Source: Chryseobacterium angstadtii | GTDB lineage: Bacteria; Bacteroidota; Bacteroidia; Flavobacteriales; Weeksellaceae | DNA length: 64,000 nucleotides | NCBI RefSeq assembly: GCF_001045465.1 | Contig: NZ_LFND01000003.1 | Location: forward strand, 1,160,031-1,224,030 | Direction of reading: 5' to 3' | In this document: in pieces, positions 19,029-27,246 of the stretch | Layout of the letters: the number at the start of each line of letters is the position of its first letter | Numbering within the stretch: the stretch's first letter is position 1 | Translations under genes and position numbers: made by a program | The notes under the pieces: model-generated | The model's input: only the letters and a program-made list of their open reading frames with translations | The model's database searches: none | What the model was told of the DNA's origin: nothing

Positions 19029-19682
19029 TTATTTCTTCACCAATATCTTTTCAGTAGCCTTTTTGCTCAGAACTTCTTTATGATTACCAATTTCTATGGT
19101 CATGGATTTATCAAAATCTTCAATTTTAATCACCTTAACTTTGGTATTAAGAAGTAGTTTTCTTTCATTGAGATAGCTCAGGAAGCCGTCGTCTGATAAT
19201 GTTACCGATGCAAAAACTACAGTTTCTCCTGGTTTGCACGCACTCAGTTTCTGTAAGTCCTGTGAAATAATATTTCCGTCTTTATCCGGAATGGGTTCTC
19301 CATGAGGATCAAACTTTGGATAATCCAGAATTTCATCCATTTTATCAAAAAATATCTGTGAATGCACATGTTCCAGCTGTTCTGCAATTTCGTGTACATT
19401 TTCCCAGCCAAAGTTCATTTTTTTCACAAGAAACATTTCGGTAAGCCTGTGTTTACGGACTACCAAAGCTGCTTCCCGTTTTCCGCTTGCGGTAACTACC
19501 AGTGGCTTGTATGTTTCATAAACGACCCATTTTTTATCGGCGAATTTCTTCATCATGTTATTCACGCTCGGCATTTTCACGTTTAAAAATTTGCTGAGTT
19601 CATTGATCGTCACTTTCCCTTCATTGTCAACTAAATGAAACAAAGCCTTCAGATAATTTTCTTCTGTTAATGTTGTTCTCAA
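19029..19682 (-). CDS. DtxR/MntR family metal-dependent transcriptional regulator
   Basis: A 217-aa protein with the three-part DtxR plan: winged HTH (TINELSKFLNVKMPSVNNMM), dimerisation and metal-binding region with RKHRLTEMFLVKK, WENVHEIAEQLEHVHS and FDPHGEPIPD (the Glu/His pairs are metal ligands in the family), and a C-terminal FeoA-like SH3 domain starting near residue 135 (LQKLSACKPGETVVF). It would repress uptake genes when iron or manganese is sufficient. No transporter lies next to it, so its targets are elsewhere. It is divergent from the threonine aldolase gene, 85 bp away. Confidence 0.92.
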   Translation of the reverse strand: MRTTLTEENYLKALFHLVDNEGKVTINELSKFLNVKMPSVNNMMKKFADKKWVVYETYKPLVVTASGKREAALVVRKHRLTEMFLVKKMNFGWENVHEIAEQLEHVHSQIFFDKMDEILDYPKFDPHGEPIPDKDGNIISQDLQKLSACKPGETVVFASVTLSDDGFLSYLNERKLLLNTKVKVIKIEDFDKSMTIEIGNHKEVLSKKATEKILVKK

Positions 19683-19767
19683 AATGTTAGATGATTTTCA
19701 GTACAAATCTAACAAAATATTATGTAAAATCTGCTCTTGTTATTTTAACTTTTTTTAATTTTACTCT

Positions 19768-20802
19768 ATGAAATTTTCTTTTAAAAATGACTATTCAGAG
19801 GGATGTCACCCAAATATTCTACAAGCCTTAGTACAATATAATCTTGAGCAGCAAGCCGGATATGGCGAAGATCAGTATTCTCTTCAGGCTAAGAAACTGA
19901 TTAAGGAAAGAATTAAAAAAACAAATTCCGAGGTATATCTGGTTTCCGGAGGAACACAGGCCAATCTGATTGTGATCTCTTCGATTCTGAGACCTTATCA
20001 ATGCGTAATATCAGCCGCACCGGGCCATATTTTGAATAATGAAACAGGAGCTATTGAAGCTACAGGGCACAAAGTTTTAAGTATTGACACGGAAGATGGC
20101 AAGCTCAGACCTTCCGATATTCTGCCGGTGCTGGAAAACCACAGCAATATTCCACATCAGGTGATGCCGAAACTGGTTTATATATCGAACTCTACAGAAC
20201 TGGGAACTGTTTATCTGGCTGATGAACTTCAGGAACTTTCGGATTTCTGCCGTGAAAAAAATCTGTACCTTTTTATGGACGGAGCCAGATTAGGACATGG
20301 ATTAACGTCTGAAATCAGTGATCTGACCTTAGAAAAAGTAGCAGAGCTTACCGATGTGTTTTACTTAGGCGGAACGAAAAACGGAGCATTGATAGGAGAG
20401 GCCATTGTTATTAATAATCCGGAACTTCAACCTGATTTTGCTTTTAATATTAAACAAAAAGGCGCTTTGCTGGCTAAAGGGCGTCTTCTTGGCATTCAGT
20501 TTATGGAACTGATGAAAAATGATCTGTATTTTGATCTTGCCCGGCATGCCAATAATCAGGCAATGAAAATCAAGAATGCTTTAAAGGAAAAAGGAGCCCA
20601 ATTCCTTTCTGATACATATACCAATCAGATTTTCCCGATTATAAGCCATGAAATGATTGATATTTTGTCGGAAGGCTTTGAATTTTATGTTTGGAAAAAA
20701 ATAGATGAACAATCATCTGCAATACGCCTTATCACTTCATGGAATACAGGTGATGAAGCGGTAGAACGTTTTATAGAAATAATAAAAAAAGAGTTTCAAT
20801 AA
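19768..20802 (+). CDS. Threonine aldolase family protein (beta-eliminating lyase fold)
   Basis: A 344-aa PLP enzyme. The order FKNDYSEGCHP, GGTQANL, stacking His87 (PGHIL), Asp171 (MDGARLGHG) and Schiff-base Lys204 (YLGGTKNGALIGE) matches low-specificity L-threonine aldolases, which split threonine/allo-threonine into glycine and acetaldehyde. The start ATG at 19768 begins directly with the family's N-terminal pattern. It is followed by a hairpin-plus-T terminator formed by a member of the 25-nt repeat family. Confidence 0.9.
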   Translation: MKFSFKNDYSEGCHPNILQALVQYNLEQQAGYGEDQYSLQAKKLIKERIKKTNSEVYLVSGGTQANLIVISSILRPYQCVISAAPGHILNNETGAIEATGHKVLSIDTEDGKLRPSDILPVLENHSNIPHQVMPKLVYISNSTELGTVYLADELQELSDFCREKNLYLFMDGARLGHGLTSEISDLTLEKVAELTDVFYLGGTKNGALIGEAIVINNPELQPDFAFNIKQKGALLAKGRLLGIQFMELMKNDLYFDLARHANNQAMKIKNALKEKGAQFLSDTYTNQIFPIISHEMIDILSEGFEFYVWKKIDEQSSAIRLITSWNTGDEAVERFIEIIKKEFQ

Positions 20803-20816
20803 AATAGTATAGAAAA

Positions 20817-20846
20817 GGTGGCTTCAAGTTCTTTAGCCACCTTTTT
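20817..20846 (+). terminator. 25-nt hairpin repeat copy 4, acting as a terminator
   Basis: GGTGGCT-TCAAGTTCTTT-AGCCACC at 20817-20841 is preceded by AAAA and followed by TTTTT, 15 bp after the threonine aldolase stop codon. This copy has all the features of a Rho-independent terminator. Confidence 0.8.
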
Positions 20847-20867
20847 ATTTTGTTTGACAAATTAATA

Positions 20868-21368
20868 TTACTTCAAAGCCTTAGTTACTACTTTACAGTC
20901 TGCAGGCTCCAGCTTTTGACCGTCCTTATAGCTGATCTTTTTTTCATCGGCATATTTAGACTGTCCGTCCTCTTCTTTATGATTTCCAATTCCTTCCGTT
21001 AACGTATTATCTTTCTGAATAAAGAAAATATCTCTTTTGCTTTTGGTACCTTCGGATTCGAATTCATAGGTAAGCTTTAAGGTGTCTCCTGATTTAAACC
21101 CGGTTACATCTCCTTTTGAACTGTCTTTTTCACTGTTTTTGTAAGCCAGTTTTCCCGTAATGGTTCCCAGATTATCATCTATTGAAGCAAAAACACTGTC
21201 TTTTCCGGTAACACCTACATAACAAAACGATTTTGGTCCCAGAGTATCTACCACAGGCTCAACAACGGCAAGCGTATCTGCTACCACTTTAGGAGCCGGA
21301 GTCTCAGTTTTTTTATTACAGTTGATTAAAAAAGCTGAGGCAGCACCCAATAAGATTAATTTTTTCAT
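20868..21368 (-). CDS. Small lipoprotein of unknown function
   Basis: The ATG at 21368 gives a 166-aa protein with a lipoprotein signal (MKKLILLGAASAFLINCNKK; the lipobox Cys follows LIN). A Pro/Val-rich linker leads into a beta-rich domain (FCYVGVTGKDSVFASIDDNLGTITG quoted in part as GTITGKLAYKN) with DTLKLTYEFESEGTKSKRDI. No family could be named. The upstream in-frame ATG at 21395 would place polar residues before the signal and is rejected. Confidence 0.75.
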   Translation of the reverse strand: MKKLILLGAASAFLINCNKKTETPAPKVVADTLAVVEPVVDTLGPKSFCYVGVTGKDSVFASIDDNLGTITGKLAYKNSEKDSSKGDVTGFKSGDTLKLTYEFESEGTKSKRDIFFIQKDNTLTEGIGNHKEEDGQSKYADEKKISYKDGQKLEPADCKVVTKALK

Positions 21369-21557
21369 ATCCTTAATTGTTAAATCAAATTTCAATTCTG
21401 CTAAAATAGCAATACTATTTGTATATTAAAAACAGGATATCAACATATAATGATTTTATGATGCAGAGTCTTATTTAACTCAGCTTTTTAAGCGATTAAT
21501 TATAAAAAAACTCTGGAAATATTTGTGTTCCCTGAAAACTTCAAAGTAAAAAAGGTT

Positions 21558-22115
21558 TTAAACTCTGAGCATGCCCCGGAAACCTCTGGCCGCGTAATAA
21601 GAATCGGCTCCGTTGTGATACATAAAAACCATATTATAACGGCGATCGCAGAAAATAGCGCCTCCAAGTTCTCTTATATGGACAGGCGTTTTCACCCAGC
21701 TTGATGTTTTTAGATCAAACTTTCCAAGTTCCTGAAGCCGGCGGTATTGTTCTTCCGTTAATAATTCGATGCCCATTTCCGCAGCTTTATCAATGACGTT
21801 GTTTTCTGGTTTATTGGCTTTTCGGGATTCCCAGGCTTGATAATCATAGCAGAGACTTCTGCGCTTAGGACTTTCTGCGGAACAGTCGAAAAATAGATAT
21901 TCATCCGTCTTTTTGTCGTAGTCTACCACATCCGGCTCACCTTCCGTTTCTTCCATTTCATTCAGTGACCATAATTTTTCAGGAGAGGCTTCCAGTTTCG
22001 ATTGTATTTTTTCCCAGTTCAAACTGGTATGACGGGATTTATTTTTTTCAAAACGGGTTTTTAAAACTTTTAGGAGTTCCTGGCTCTGTTCGACCGTTAG
22101 TTTCTTTTTGCTCAT
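21558..22115 (-). CDS. DUF4256 domain-containing protein
   Basis: A 185-aa soluble protein. The segments WEKIQSKLEASPEKLWSLNEM, EYLFFDCSAESPKRRSLCYD and the closing VFMYHNGADSYYAARGFRG are characteristic of the DUF4256 family (function unknown). It is the last gene of the ArsR-led operon, 49 bp after the DoxX-like gene, and the family is often found beside SRPBCC and DoxX genes in Bacteroidota. Confidence 0.85.
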   Translation of the reverse strand: MSKKKLTVEQSQELLKVLKTRFEKNKSRHTSLNWEKIQSKLEASPEKLWSLNEMEETEGEPDVVDYDKKTDEYLFFDCSAESPKRRSLCYDYQAWESRKANKPENNVIDKAAEMGIELLTEEQYRRLQELGKFDLKTSSWVKTPVHIRELGGAIFCDRRYNMVFMYHNGADSYYAARGFRGMLRV

Positions 22116-22164
22116 ATCAGATGGATTTAAATGATTTGAATATTCCTTTACAATTTAAGAGGTT

Positions 22165-22563
22165 TTATGCAGATACCGGAAATTTTCTGTCCCCAGGTCT
22201 TGAATACCAGGAAATACAGACTAAAGTAAGCAGTAATAAAGCAGGGAAAGTCCTTCCCGCAGTATCTCCAATAATGAGATGAGAAACCAATGCACCGGAC
22301 ATCAGAAAGAAAAACCCAGCATAAGCCCATTCTTTCAATAAAGGCCGTTTGGGAATCAATACGGCGATAACTCCCAGTAATTTGCATATCCCGATAATCG
22401 TCATGAGATAGGCAGGATAGCCGAGATTCGCAAAATTGGCAAGTTCATCTTTGTTTTTCATAAGCTGTACAATAGCTGTCGAAACCATACCCAGCGCCAT
22501 CCATAAGGTGAAAATCCAGTAGATAATCCGGTTTCTTTTTTGTGATTTGTTCTGTGTTTCCAT
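22165..22563 (-). CDS. DoxX-like integral membrane protein
   Basis: A 132-aa membrane protein with four predicted helices. LGYPAYLMTIIGICKLLGVIAVLIP and KEWAYAGFFFLMSGALVSHLI fit the DoxX-like family (helices 2 and 3). It lies 16 bp downstream of the YdeI-like gene in the ArsR-led operon. DoxX-like proteins are annotated as small redox-linked membrane proteins but the role of this branch is not established. Confidence 0.85.
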   Translation of the reverse strand: METQNKSQKRNRIIYWIFTLWMALGMVSTAIVQLMKNKDELANFANLGYPAYLMTIIGICKLLGVIAVLIPKRPLLKEWAYAGFFFLMSGALVSHLIIGDTAGRTFPALLLLTLVCISWYSRPGDRKFPVSA

Positions 22564-22579
22564 AATTAGTTTTTTTAGT

Positions 22580-23158
22580 TTAATCGTTTAAGCCTTTTCC
22601 GATAAGGATCTGAGGAATGCATTTTTCAATTCTGGTTTCTCTCGTCTGAGACTGTTTTGCAGAAGAAAAGTGGAGTAGGTAAGCTCTTTGTCTTCCGGGT
22701 GTAAGTGCTTTAAAAGCTTCCTGCAATGCCAGATCTTGGTCCAGTTTGTTCTGAAACTCTTCGACCATTTCAAAGTCTTTTGTCTTCTTCATTTCCACTT
22801 TAGCTCCCGATTCTTCAATTTCAACCGCTTCAAACATGTAGGAACGGAGAATTTCTTCCAGATCATTAATTTGCTCTACCTCTGTAAAACGGATCTGTCT
22901 TGCAGCCTGTACGTTTTCAGATTGCTGGATGAGGATATGGTCCGGGTCTTTCATCAATGCCCCTTTAAAGAAAAGAAGAGCACAATATTCCTTAAAACCG
23001 TGGATCAGGAAAATGTTTTTCTTTTCATAAGTGTAACAAGGACAGCCCCATTTTACATCTTCTATGAGGTCTGTGCTTAAAGCAATTGTTCTTAATTTTT
23101 CAAATTCTTTGTGCCATTGATCGGCTTTATCAAAGAAAAAATCAGCTTTTGAATTCAT
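22580..23158 (-). CDS. YdeI/OmpD-associated family protein (DUF1801 plus C-terminal OmdA domain)
   Basis: A 192-aa protein. The N-terminal DUF1801-type domain (LSTDLIEDVKWGCPCYTYEKKNIFLIHGFK in parts) is followed by a YdeI-type C-terminus with ALTPGRQRAYLLHFSSAKQ...TRETRIEKCIPQIL, which is diagnostic. Bacillus YdeI has been linked to antimicrobial peptide resistance; the mechanism is unclear. It is 83 bp downstream of the SRPBCC gene, the gap being filled by an intergenic repeat element. Confidence 0.85.
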   Translation of the reverse strand: MNSKADFFFDKADQWHKEFEKLRTIALSTDLIEDVKWGCPCYTYEKKNIFLIHGFKEYCALLFFKGALMKDPDHILIQQSENVQAARQIRFTEVEQINDLEEILRSYMFEAVEIEESGAKVEMKKTKDFEMVEEFQNKLDQDLALQEAFKALTPGRQRAYLLHFSSAKQSQTRETRIEKCIPQILIGKGLND

Positions 23159-23159
23159 G

Positions 23160-23285
23160 TGGTTTGGGTTTTCGGATTACGAGGTGCGAATTAGTGAGTT
23201 TTGTGTTTCGTGATGCGAGGTATTGAACTTTGGGGTTCGGGTTACTTAGGGGGAGCACAAACCCCGGATCTCGTATCTCGGAACA
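23160..23285. repeat. Intergenic word-repeat element, copy 2 (reads into the SRPBCC gene)
   Basis: A G-rich left half (GGTTTTCGGATTACGAGGTGCG ... GGGGTTCGGGTTAC in parts) and a C-rich right half (ACCCCGGATCTCGTATCTCGG) form a loose inverted repeat made of words such as CGGGTTACGAGAT. The right half overlaps the last codons of the SRPBCC gene. Confidence 0.6.
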
Positions 23286-23742
23286 CGTCAAACATTTCCT
23301 GCAAACGGTTGTGAGCCATATTAATTCCTTGTGCAAAAGGTAACTTCAGATGCTGATCTCTGAAGTCTGCAGATTTATAAATAGTCTGAATGGTAATTTT
23401 ACTGGTGGTATCCGTTAGCTTTTCAAATTCTAAAAACTCTATCTGAGCCGGAAAAGGGGTGTTTTCCATCTGGAAAGTTCTTATAATTTTTTCATTCTGA
23501 ACAATGTCATGAATGGTTCCATTGGCGCTGAAAACTACATCTCCCTGAGGATTTGATGTCTCGAAACGGTAACTTCCATGAGGCTTGTTTTCAAATTTTG
23601 TGACTTTAGTTCCCATCCATTGCTCGAAAAGTTCAGCTTCTGTATACGCCTTGAAAAGGAGTTCTACAGGAAGATCAAATTCTCTGGTGATGAAAATTTC
23701 CTGTTTACCGTCTTCGGCTTGAATTTTTGTTTTGAGTTCCAT
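23242..23742 (-). CDS. SRPBCC domain protein (AHSA1/CalC-like)
   Basis: A 166-aa START/Bet v1-like domain. ITREFDLPVELLFKAYTEAELFEQWMG is the AHSA1-type opening (quoted in parts), and WMGTKVTKFENKPHGSYRF and a final helix HNRLQEMFDVF complete the fold. The last 12 residues (RDTRSGVCAPPK) are coded by the intergenic repeat element and are probably not part of the fold. It is preceded by another such element and by arsR, and it belongs to the ArsR-SRPBCC pairs common in Bacteroidota and Actinobacteria. Ligand unknown. Confidence 0.9.
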   Translation of the reverse strand: MELKTKIQAEDGKQEIFITREFDLPVELLFKAYTEAELFEQWMGTKVTKFENKPHGSYRFETSNPQGDVVFSANGTIHDIVQNEKIIRTFQMENTPFPAQIEFLEFEKLTDTTSKITIQTIYKSADFRDQHLKLPFAQGINMAHNRLQEMFDVFRDTRSGVCAPPK

Positions 23743-23754
23743 ATTTTGAGTTTG

Positions 23755-23905
23755 AGGGTTTGAGGGTGGGAGAGTTTTTTGAGTTTCGGGATACGGGTTA
23801 CGGGGTGCGAGGTTTAGGTTATGAGAATGAAAGGTTAATAGGTATCTTTAAACTCGGACAACGTATCTCCCCGCATCTCGTAACCCGAAACCCGAACCCC
23901 GTATC
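23755..23905. repeat. Intergenic word-repeat element, copy 3
   Basis: The left arm (TTTCGGGATACGGGTTACGG, GGTGCGAGG) and the right arm (CCCCGCATCTCGTAACCCG, AAACCCGAACCCCGTATC) are mutually complementary over broken stretches, so the element can fold as a long imperfect hairpin. It occupies the whole gap between arsR and the SRPBCC gene. Confidence 0.65.
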
Positions 23906-24230
23906 ATGCATCTCTATTTTGATACGCTTTCATTACACTTTCCAGCTTGTTGAATTTTTCGTCCCACATTTGGCGGAAAGGTTCTATAAAATCGGCTATT
24001 TCTTTCATTTTATTGGGATTGAGGTGGTAGATAACTTCACGTCCGTTCTGTTCAGATCTCAGCAGTTCGCATTCTGTAAGGATTTGAAGATGTTTGGAAA
24101 CGGTAGGTCTTGCGGTATCGAAATTGGAAGCGATAGCCCCAGCCGTCATAGATTGTGCAGCTACCAGCATCAGGATAGATCTTCTGGTAGGGTCTGCGAT
24201 AGCCTGGAATACATCTCTTCTTAAATTCAT
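23904..24230 (-). CDS. ArsR family winged-helix transcriptional repressor
   Basis: A 108-aa protein: [15 protein letters not shown] opening, [25 protein letters not shown] recognition helix region (in parts), a beta wing with [13 protein letters not shown], and a final helix [13 protein letters not shown]. No Cys-rich metal site is visible, so it is of the SRPBCC-associated rather than arsenic-sensing kind. It is the first gene of the operon, and two tandem inverted repeats directly abut its start codon, so autoregulation is likely. Confidence 0.93.
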   Translation of the reverse strand: MNLRRDVFQAIADPTRRSILMLVAAQSMTAGAIASNFDTARPTVSKHLQILTECELLRSEQNGREVIYHLNPNKMKEIADFIEPFRQMWDEKFNKLESVMKAYQNRDA

Positions 24231-24233
24231 TGT

Positions 24234-24275
24234 GTAGTTATTTGACTACAAACATATGTGTAGTTATTTAGCTAC
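24234..24275. promoter_or_regulatory. Two tandem ArsR operator candidates
   Basis: GTAGTTATTTGACTAC (24234-24249) and GTAGTTATTTAGCTAC (24260-24275) share the dyad GTAGTTATTT..CTAC and start 26 bp apart. The first begins 4 bp upstream of the arsR start codon. Similar GTAGT/ACTAC dyads are typical of ArsR proteins paired with SRPBCC genes. Confidence 0.75.
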
Positions 24276-24661
24276 GCAAGTTTTTTTTGAGAAAATTATA
24301 TTAAATGCTTAAAATACTGCCTATTAAAAGAAAAATGGAGAACTTATGCTCTCCATTTTATTATTGAAAGTGATGTGCTTAGTGGGAATCTTTAAGCATT
24401 CACTACATATTTTTAATAGCTTCATTCTCCTTAATGGTTTAAAATTTAGCAGGTCCAATGGAAAGCCATTTATTTTCTCAGTGCAAAAGTGGATTCAACG
24501 AATTTTTAATTCTAAGAAAAGCAAAGAATGGGTTTTCATCCCTGATGAAGGTAATGGAGAGTTTCGGCCGCCTCCGGCGGCCGAAACCTTTTATTTTAAG
24601 TTAGAAAATGTTGTATTGATAAGCGAAAATGATAGAAGGGAAGTTTTATTTAAGAAAACCC
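24276..24661. other. Gene-free region with two hairpins
   Basis: AAATGGAGA / TCTCCATTT (24333-24341 with 24350-24358) is a terminator-like hairpin usable on either strand. A GC-rich perfect hairpin, GTTTCGGCCGCC-TCC-GGCGGCCGAAAC at 24561-24587, is followed by CTTTTATTTT on the plus strand. An open frame on the plus strand from 24346 overlaps the DUF6265 gene and has no family resemblance, so no gene is called. Confidence 0.6.
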
Positions 24662-25135
24662 TTATTTTATTTTTCTCATCGGAAAAGCCTGTTTCCCTTT
24701 TTTACCATTCATCGTTCCTGAGATTTCAGCCAATAAAGAATCTTTCCTGATTTTTTTATAGGTAATCGTTTGGGGAAAATCATTCTGTAGATTTTCGAAT
24801 ACAAGTGAAGTAGGGGTAGAAGCAGGTGTTGATACAAAATCAACAGGCAGTTCACCATGTTGGCCTTTTACAGATACCATATAATGAAGCTTTTTGTCTT
24901 TTTCTACCAATCGTACAGTTTCTGAAAAGATCGTGTCCTTTTTATTCAGATAGTAGCTTTTTCCCTGTAACTCAGTTTCACTTTTCCGGGTCCAGGTTTC
25001 ATAGAGGCTTCCTTTTGGTGTTTTTGTTTCCCAGGTTCCGAGAAGCCATTCCAGTTTCTTTATTTCACTTTGTTTTGCAGTCCAGGCAGATAAAACGGCC
25101 AGCCCGATAGCTGAAAGAATCAGTTTTGTTTTCAT
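24662..25135 (-). CDS. DUF6265 family exported protein
   Basis: A protein of about 157 aa with an N-terminal signal (MKTKLILSAIGLAVLSAWTA). The mature part begins IKKLEWLLGTWETKTPKGSLYE, has ELQGKSYYL and ends NDFPQTITYKKIRKDSLLAEISG, the recognised pattern of the DUF6265 family, a lipocalin-like beta-barrel of unknown role. Start choice: ATGs at 25183, 25141 and 25135 are in frame; the last is preceded by AGGA about six bases upstream and starts the signal peptide. Confidence 0.78.
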   Translation of the reverse strand: MKTKLILSAIGLAVLSAWTAKQSEIKKLEWLLGTWETKTPKGSLYETWTRKSETELQGKSYYLNKKDTIFSETVRLVEKDKKLHYMVSVKGQHGELPVDFVSTPASTPTSLVFENLQNDFPQTITYKKIRKDSLLAEISGTMNGKKGKQAFPMRKIK

Positions 25136-25208
25136 TGTCATCCTATTTTTATGATAAGGACAAAGTTCCGGATCTGTTTCCATCTAAAATTGTAAGAATG
25201 CGACATCG

Positions 25209-26021
25209 CTAATCCGAACCATAAAAAAGAGAAGACATTTTCAGATTCTCTCCATAGAACTCTTTCGGAGTAAGCCCTGTAAAATCTTTAAAATCTTTGA
25301 TAAAATGAGCCTGATCATAATAAGCGGTTTCATGAGCCAAATCTGTAAAAGAGGTAAATTCATTATTGAGAAGAAGCTTCAAAGCAGCTTGCAGTCTGAT
25401 GGTTTTTGAAAGCTGTTTAGGGCTGAGACCTACGGCAGAAGAAAATTTTCTTTCAAGCTGTCTGCGGTTGATATTGGTTTGTCTGGAAAGTTCATTGATG
25501 GGAATTTGGCCACCAGCTGTAAGAATCGTATCTATTGTAGATTGTACAACCCTGTCAATAGCTTTATCATCCAGTTTTTTGCGTAAAAAATCTTCAACAG
25601 TCTTTATTTTCTCCTCTGCCGTCCTGCATTCCAGTACCTCTTTTTCCAACTGAATTCCGTCTTCTCCAAACAGCTGATCCAGAGAAACCGCCTTATCATC
25701 CATTTCTTTAATAGGAATCGTTGCAAACGGAACAAATCCTTCATATTGAAAGCGGACAGAAAATATTCCGGTGATTCCTGTAGGTTCTATCACAAGCGGT
25801 TGGGTGAGCTGGCCAAAGACACAGCTTCTGGGCTGCACAACTGCTTGATCATCACTCATATATTGTTTATACAGATCTCCATAATGAAAAATCATTTCCA
25901 TACAGCCGTCGGGAACTATAGTCTGCTGTTGGGGAATATTCTCTTTCGGATTTTCCAGAATCCAGTAGCATTTAATCAGAGAAGCAAGCTCCGGGTCTGG
26001 CTCGAAAGTTTGATAGTTCAT
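25209..26021 (-). CDS. AraC family transcriptional regulator
   Basis: A 270-aa regulator. The N-terminal sensor region (residues 1-130, EPDPELASLIKCYWILE, IVPDGCMEMIFHYGD) is of the type found in DUF6597-containing AraC proteins; the C-terminal part has two HTHs (INELSRQTNINRRQLERKFSS; SFTDLAHETAYYDQAHFIKDF) and the closing GLTPKEFY. It is 11 bp downstream of map and on the same strand, so the two may be co-transcribed. The effector is unknown. Confidence 0.92.
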   Translation of the reverse strand: MNYQTFEPDPELASLIKCYWILENPKENIPQQQTIVPDGCMEMIFHYGDLYKQYMSDDQAVVQPRSCVFGQLTQPLVIEPTGITGIFSVRFQYEGFVPFATIPIKEMDDKAVSLDQLFGEDGIQLEKEVLECRTAEEKIKTVEDFLRKKLDDKAIDRVVQSTIDTILTAGGQIPINELSRQTNINRRQLERKFSSAVGLSPKQLSKTIRLQAALKLLLNNEFTSFTDLAHETAYYDQAHFIKDFKDFTGLTPKEFYGENLKMSSLFYGSD

Positions 26022-26032
26022 GATTATTTTAC

Positions 26033-26797
26033 TTAATTGAGTATGCCATTCATTTTGGTTAAAATAATAGGCTGTCCGTCGGTTACTACAATGGTATGTT
26101 CATGTTGTGCCATATAACCGCCTTTATTTCCGACCATTGTCCATCCGTCATTCAGCTCCACGGCAATCTGAGATGATGTTGATATAAATGTTTCAATGGC
26201 CACCACCGAATTCTTTTTAAAACGTCTGGAATCGAAGCGGTTTTTATAATTCAGAAGTTCATCAGGCTGTTCATGCAGACTCCTTCCGATACCATGTCCT
26301 GCAAGATTTTTAATGACTTTAAAACCTCTTTTTTTCGCTTCCGTTTCCATGAGAAAACCAATATCTGCTATTTTTACACCTCCTTTAATGCTTTGGATGG
26401 TTTTTTGTAAAATTTCTTTGGAAGCATCCACTAATTTTTGATGCTGATGAATATCTTTACCGATCACAAAAGAAGCTCCGTTGTCTGACCAATACCCGTT
26501 GAGCTCTGCGGAAACATCAATATTAATCAGGTCTCCTTCCTGCAAAACCCGTGTATCGGTAGGAATACCGTGGCAAAATTCATTGTCAACACTTATACAG
26601 GTCCAGCCGGGAAATCCATAGGTAAGATAAGGGGCCGATTTGGCACCGAAACCGGAAAGAATTTTCGCTCCATATTCGTCAAGATCTTTGGTCGTCATAC
26701 CCGGGCGGGCATAATCAATCATTTCTTTGAGCGTATAGGCAACGGCTTCACTGGCTTTCTGCATTCCTATCAATTCCTGTTCATTGGTTATAGACAT
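26033..26797 (-). CDS. map: Type I methionine aminopeptidase
   Basis: A 254-aa pita-bread-fold metalloprotease that removes the initiator Met. His76 and the metal ligands Asp94, Asp105, His168, Glu202 and Glu233 are in place (INIDVSAELNGYWSD, GHGIG, IETF, QHEHT). No N-terminal zinc-finger extension is present. The genomic context (with an AraC gene, outside a ribosomal protein operon) suggests a secondary paralogue rather than the essential copy. Confidence 0.93.
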   Translation of the reverse strand: MSITNEQELIGMQKASEAVAYTLKEMIDYARPGMTTKDLDEYGAKILSGFGAKSAPYLTYGFPGWTCISVDNEFCHGIPTDTRVLQEGDLINIDVSAELNGYWSDNGASFVIGKDIHQHQKLVDASKEILQKTIQSIKGGVKIADIGFLMETEAKKRGFKVIKNLAGHGIGRSLHEQPDELLNYKNRFDSRRFKKNSVVAIETFISTSSQIAVELNDGWTMVGNKGGYMAQHEHTIVVTDGQPIILTKMNGILN

Positions 26798-26929
26798 GAT
26801 TTTTATTTTTCTGGTTGATAATGGTTTATAAACAACAAAGTTAGGGAATTTAAACTTGTATTTCTGTAAAATGGAAGGATTTCAAATCTATAGGCTAAGG
26901 CTGAGACTGAGACTTAGAAAAGTCAATGG

Positions 26930-27070
26930 TCAATTTTGCTACGCAAGTGAAATATGGAAGTCTTTCAACTCCAAGATACATCTCAAATAACTCATCATTT
27001 CTCGAAACTCTCAAACCCGAATCCTGTATCTCGTAACTTTCAGTATATCAATCTTAATTTTCTTAACCCG
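26930..27070. repeat. Intergenic word-repeat element, copy 4
   Basis: Shares long blocks with 12155-12233 (TTTTGCTACGCAAGTGAAAT, GAAACTCTCAAACCCG, CTTAATTTTCTTAACCCGAA) but contains an extra 60-bp middle. It lies in the 450-bp gap between divergent map and the glycerophosphodiesterase gene, which otherwise shows no feature. Confidence 0.6.
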
Positions 27071-27246
27071 AATCTAGGTTAAATAACATGATATTACACT
27101 GGATGTGACTTAATTTTAAAACTGGTATAGGAACAGAATGCAAAAATATTTTTTCTTTATTCGGTGAAATATGAAGTAGGAAACCCTGTGATTATGATAA
27201 TATTGATCATTTTCGCAGACAATCCTTCACTAAAATAAAACCATAA

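Noticed and set aside
24346..24750. Plus-strand open frame of 134 codons
   Set aside because: It overlaps the DUF6265 gene, runs through two hairpins and shows no domain or signal.
26033..26797. Creatinase/Xaa-Pro peptidase instead of methionine aminopeptidase
   Set aside because: The protein lacks the N-terminal creatinase domain, and the spacing of metal ligands matches type I MetAP.
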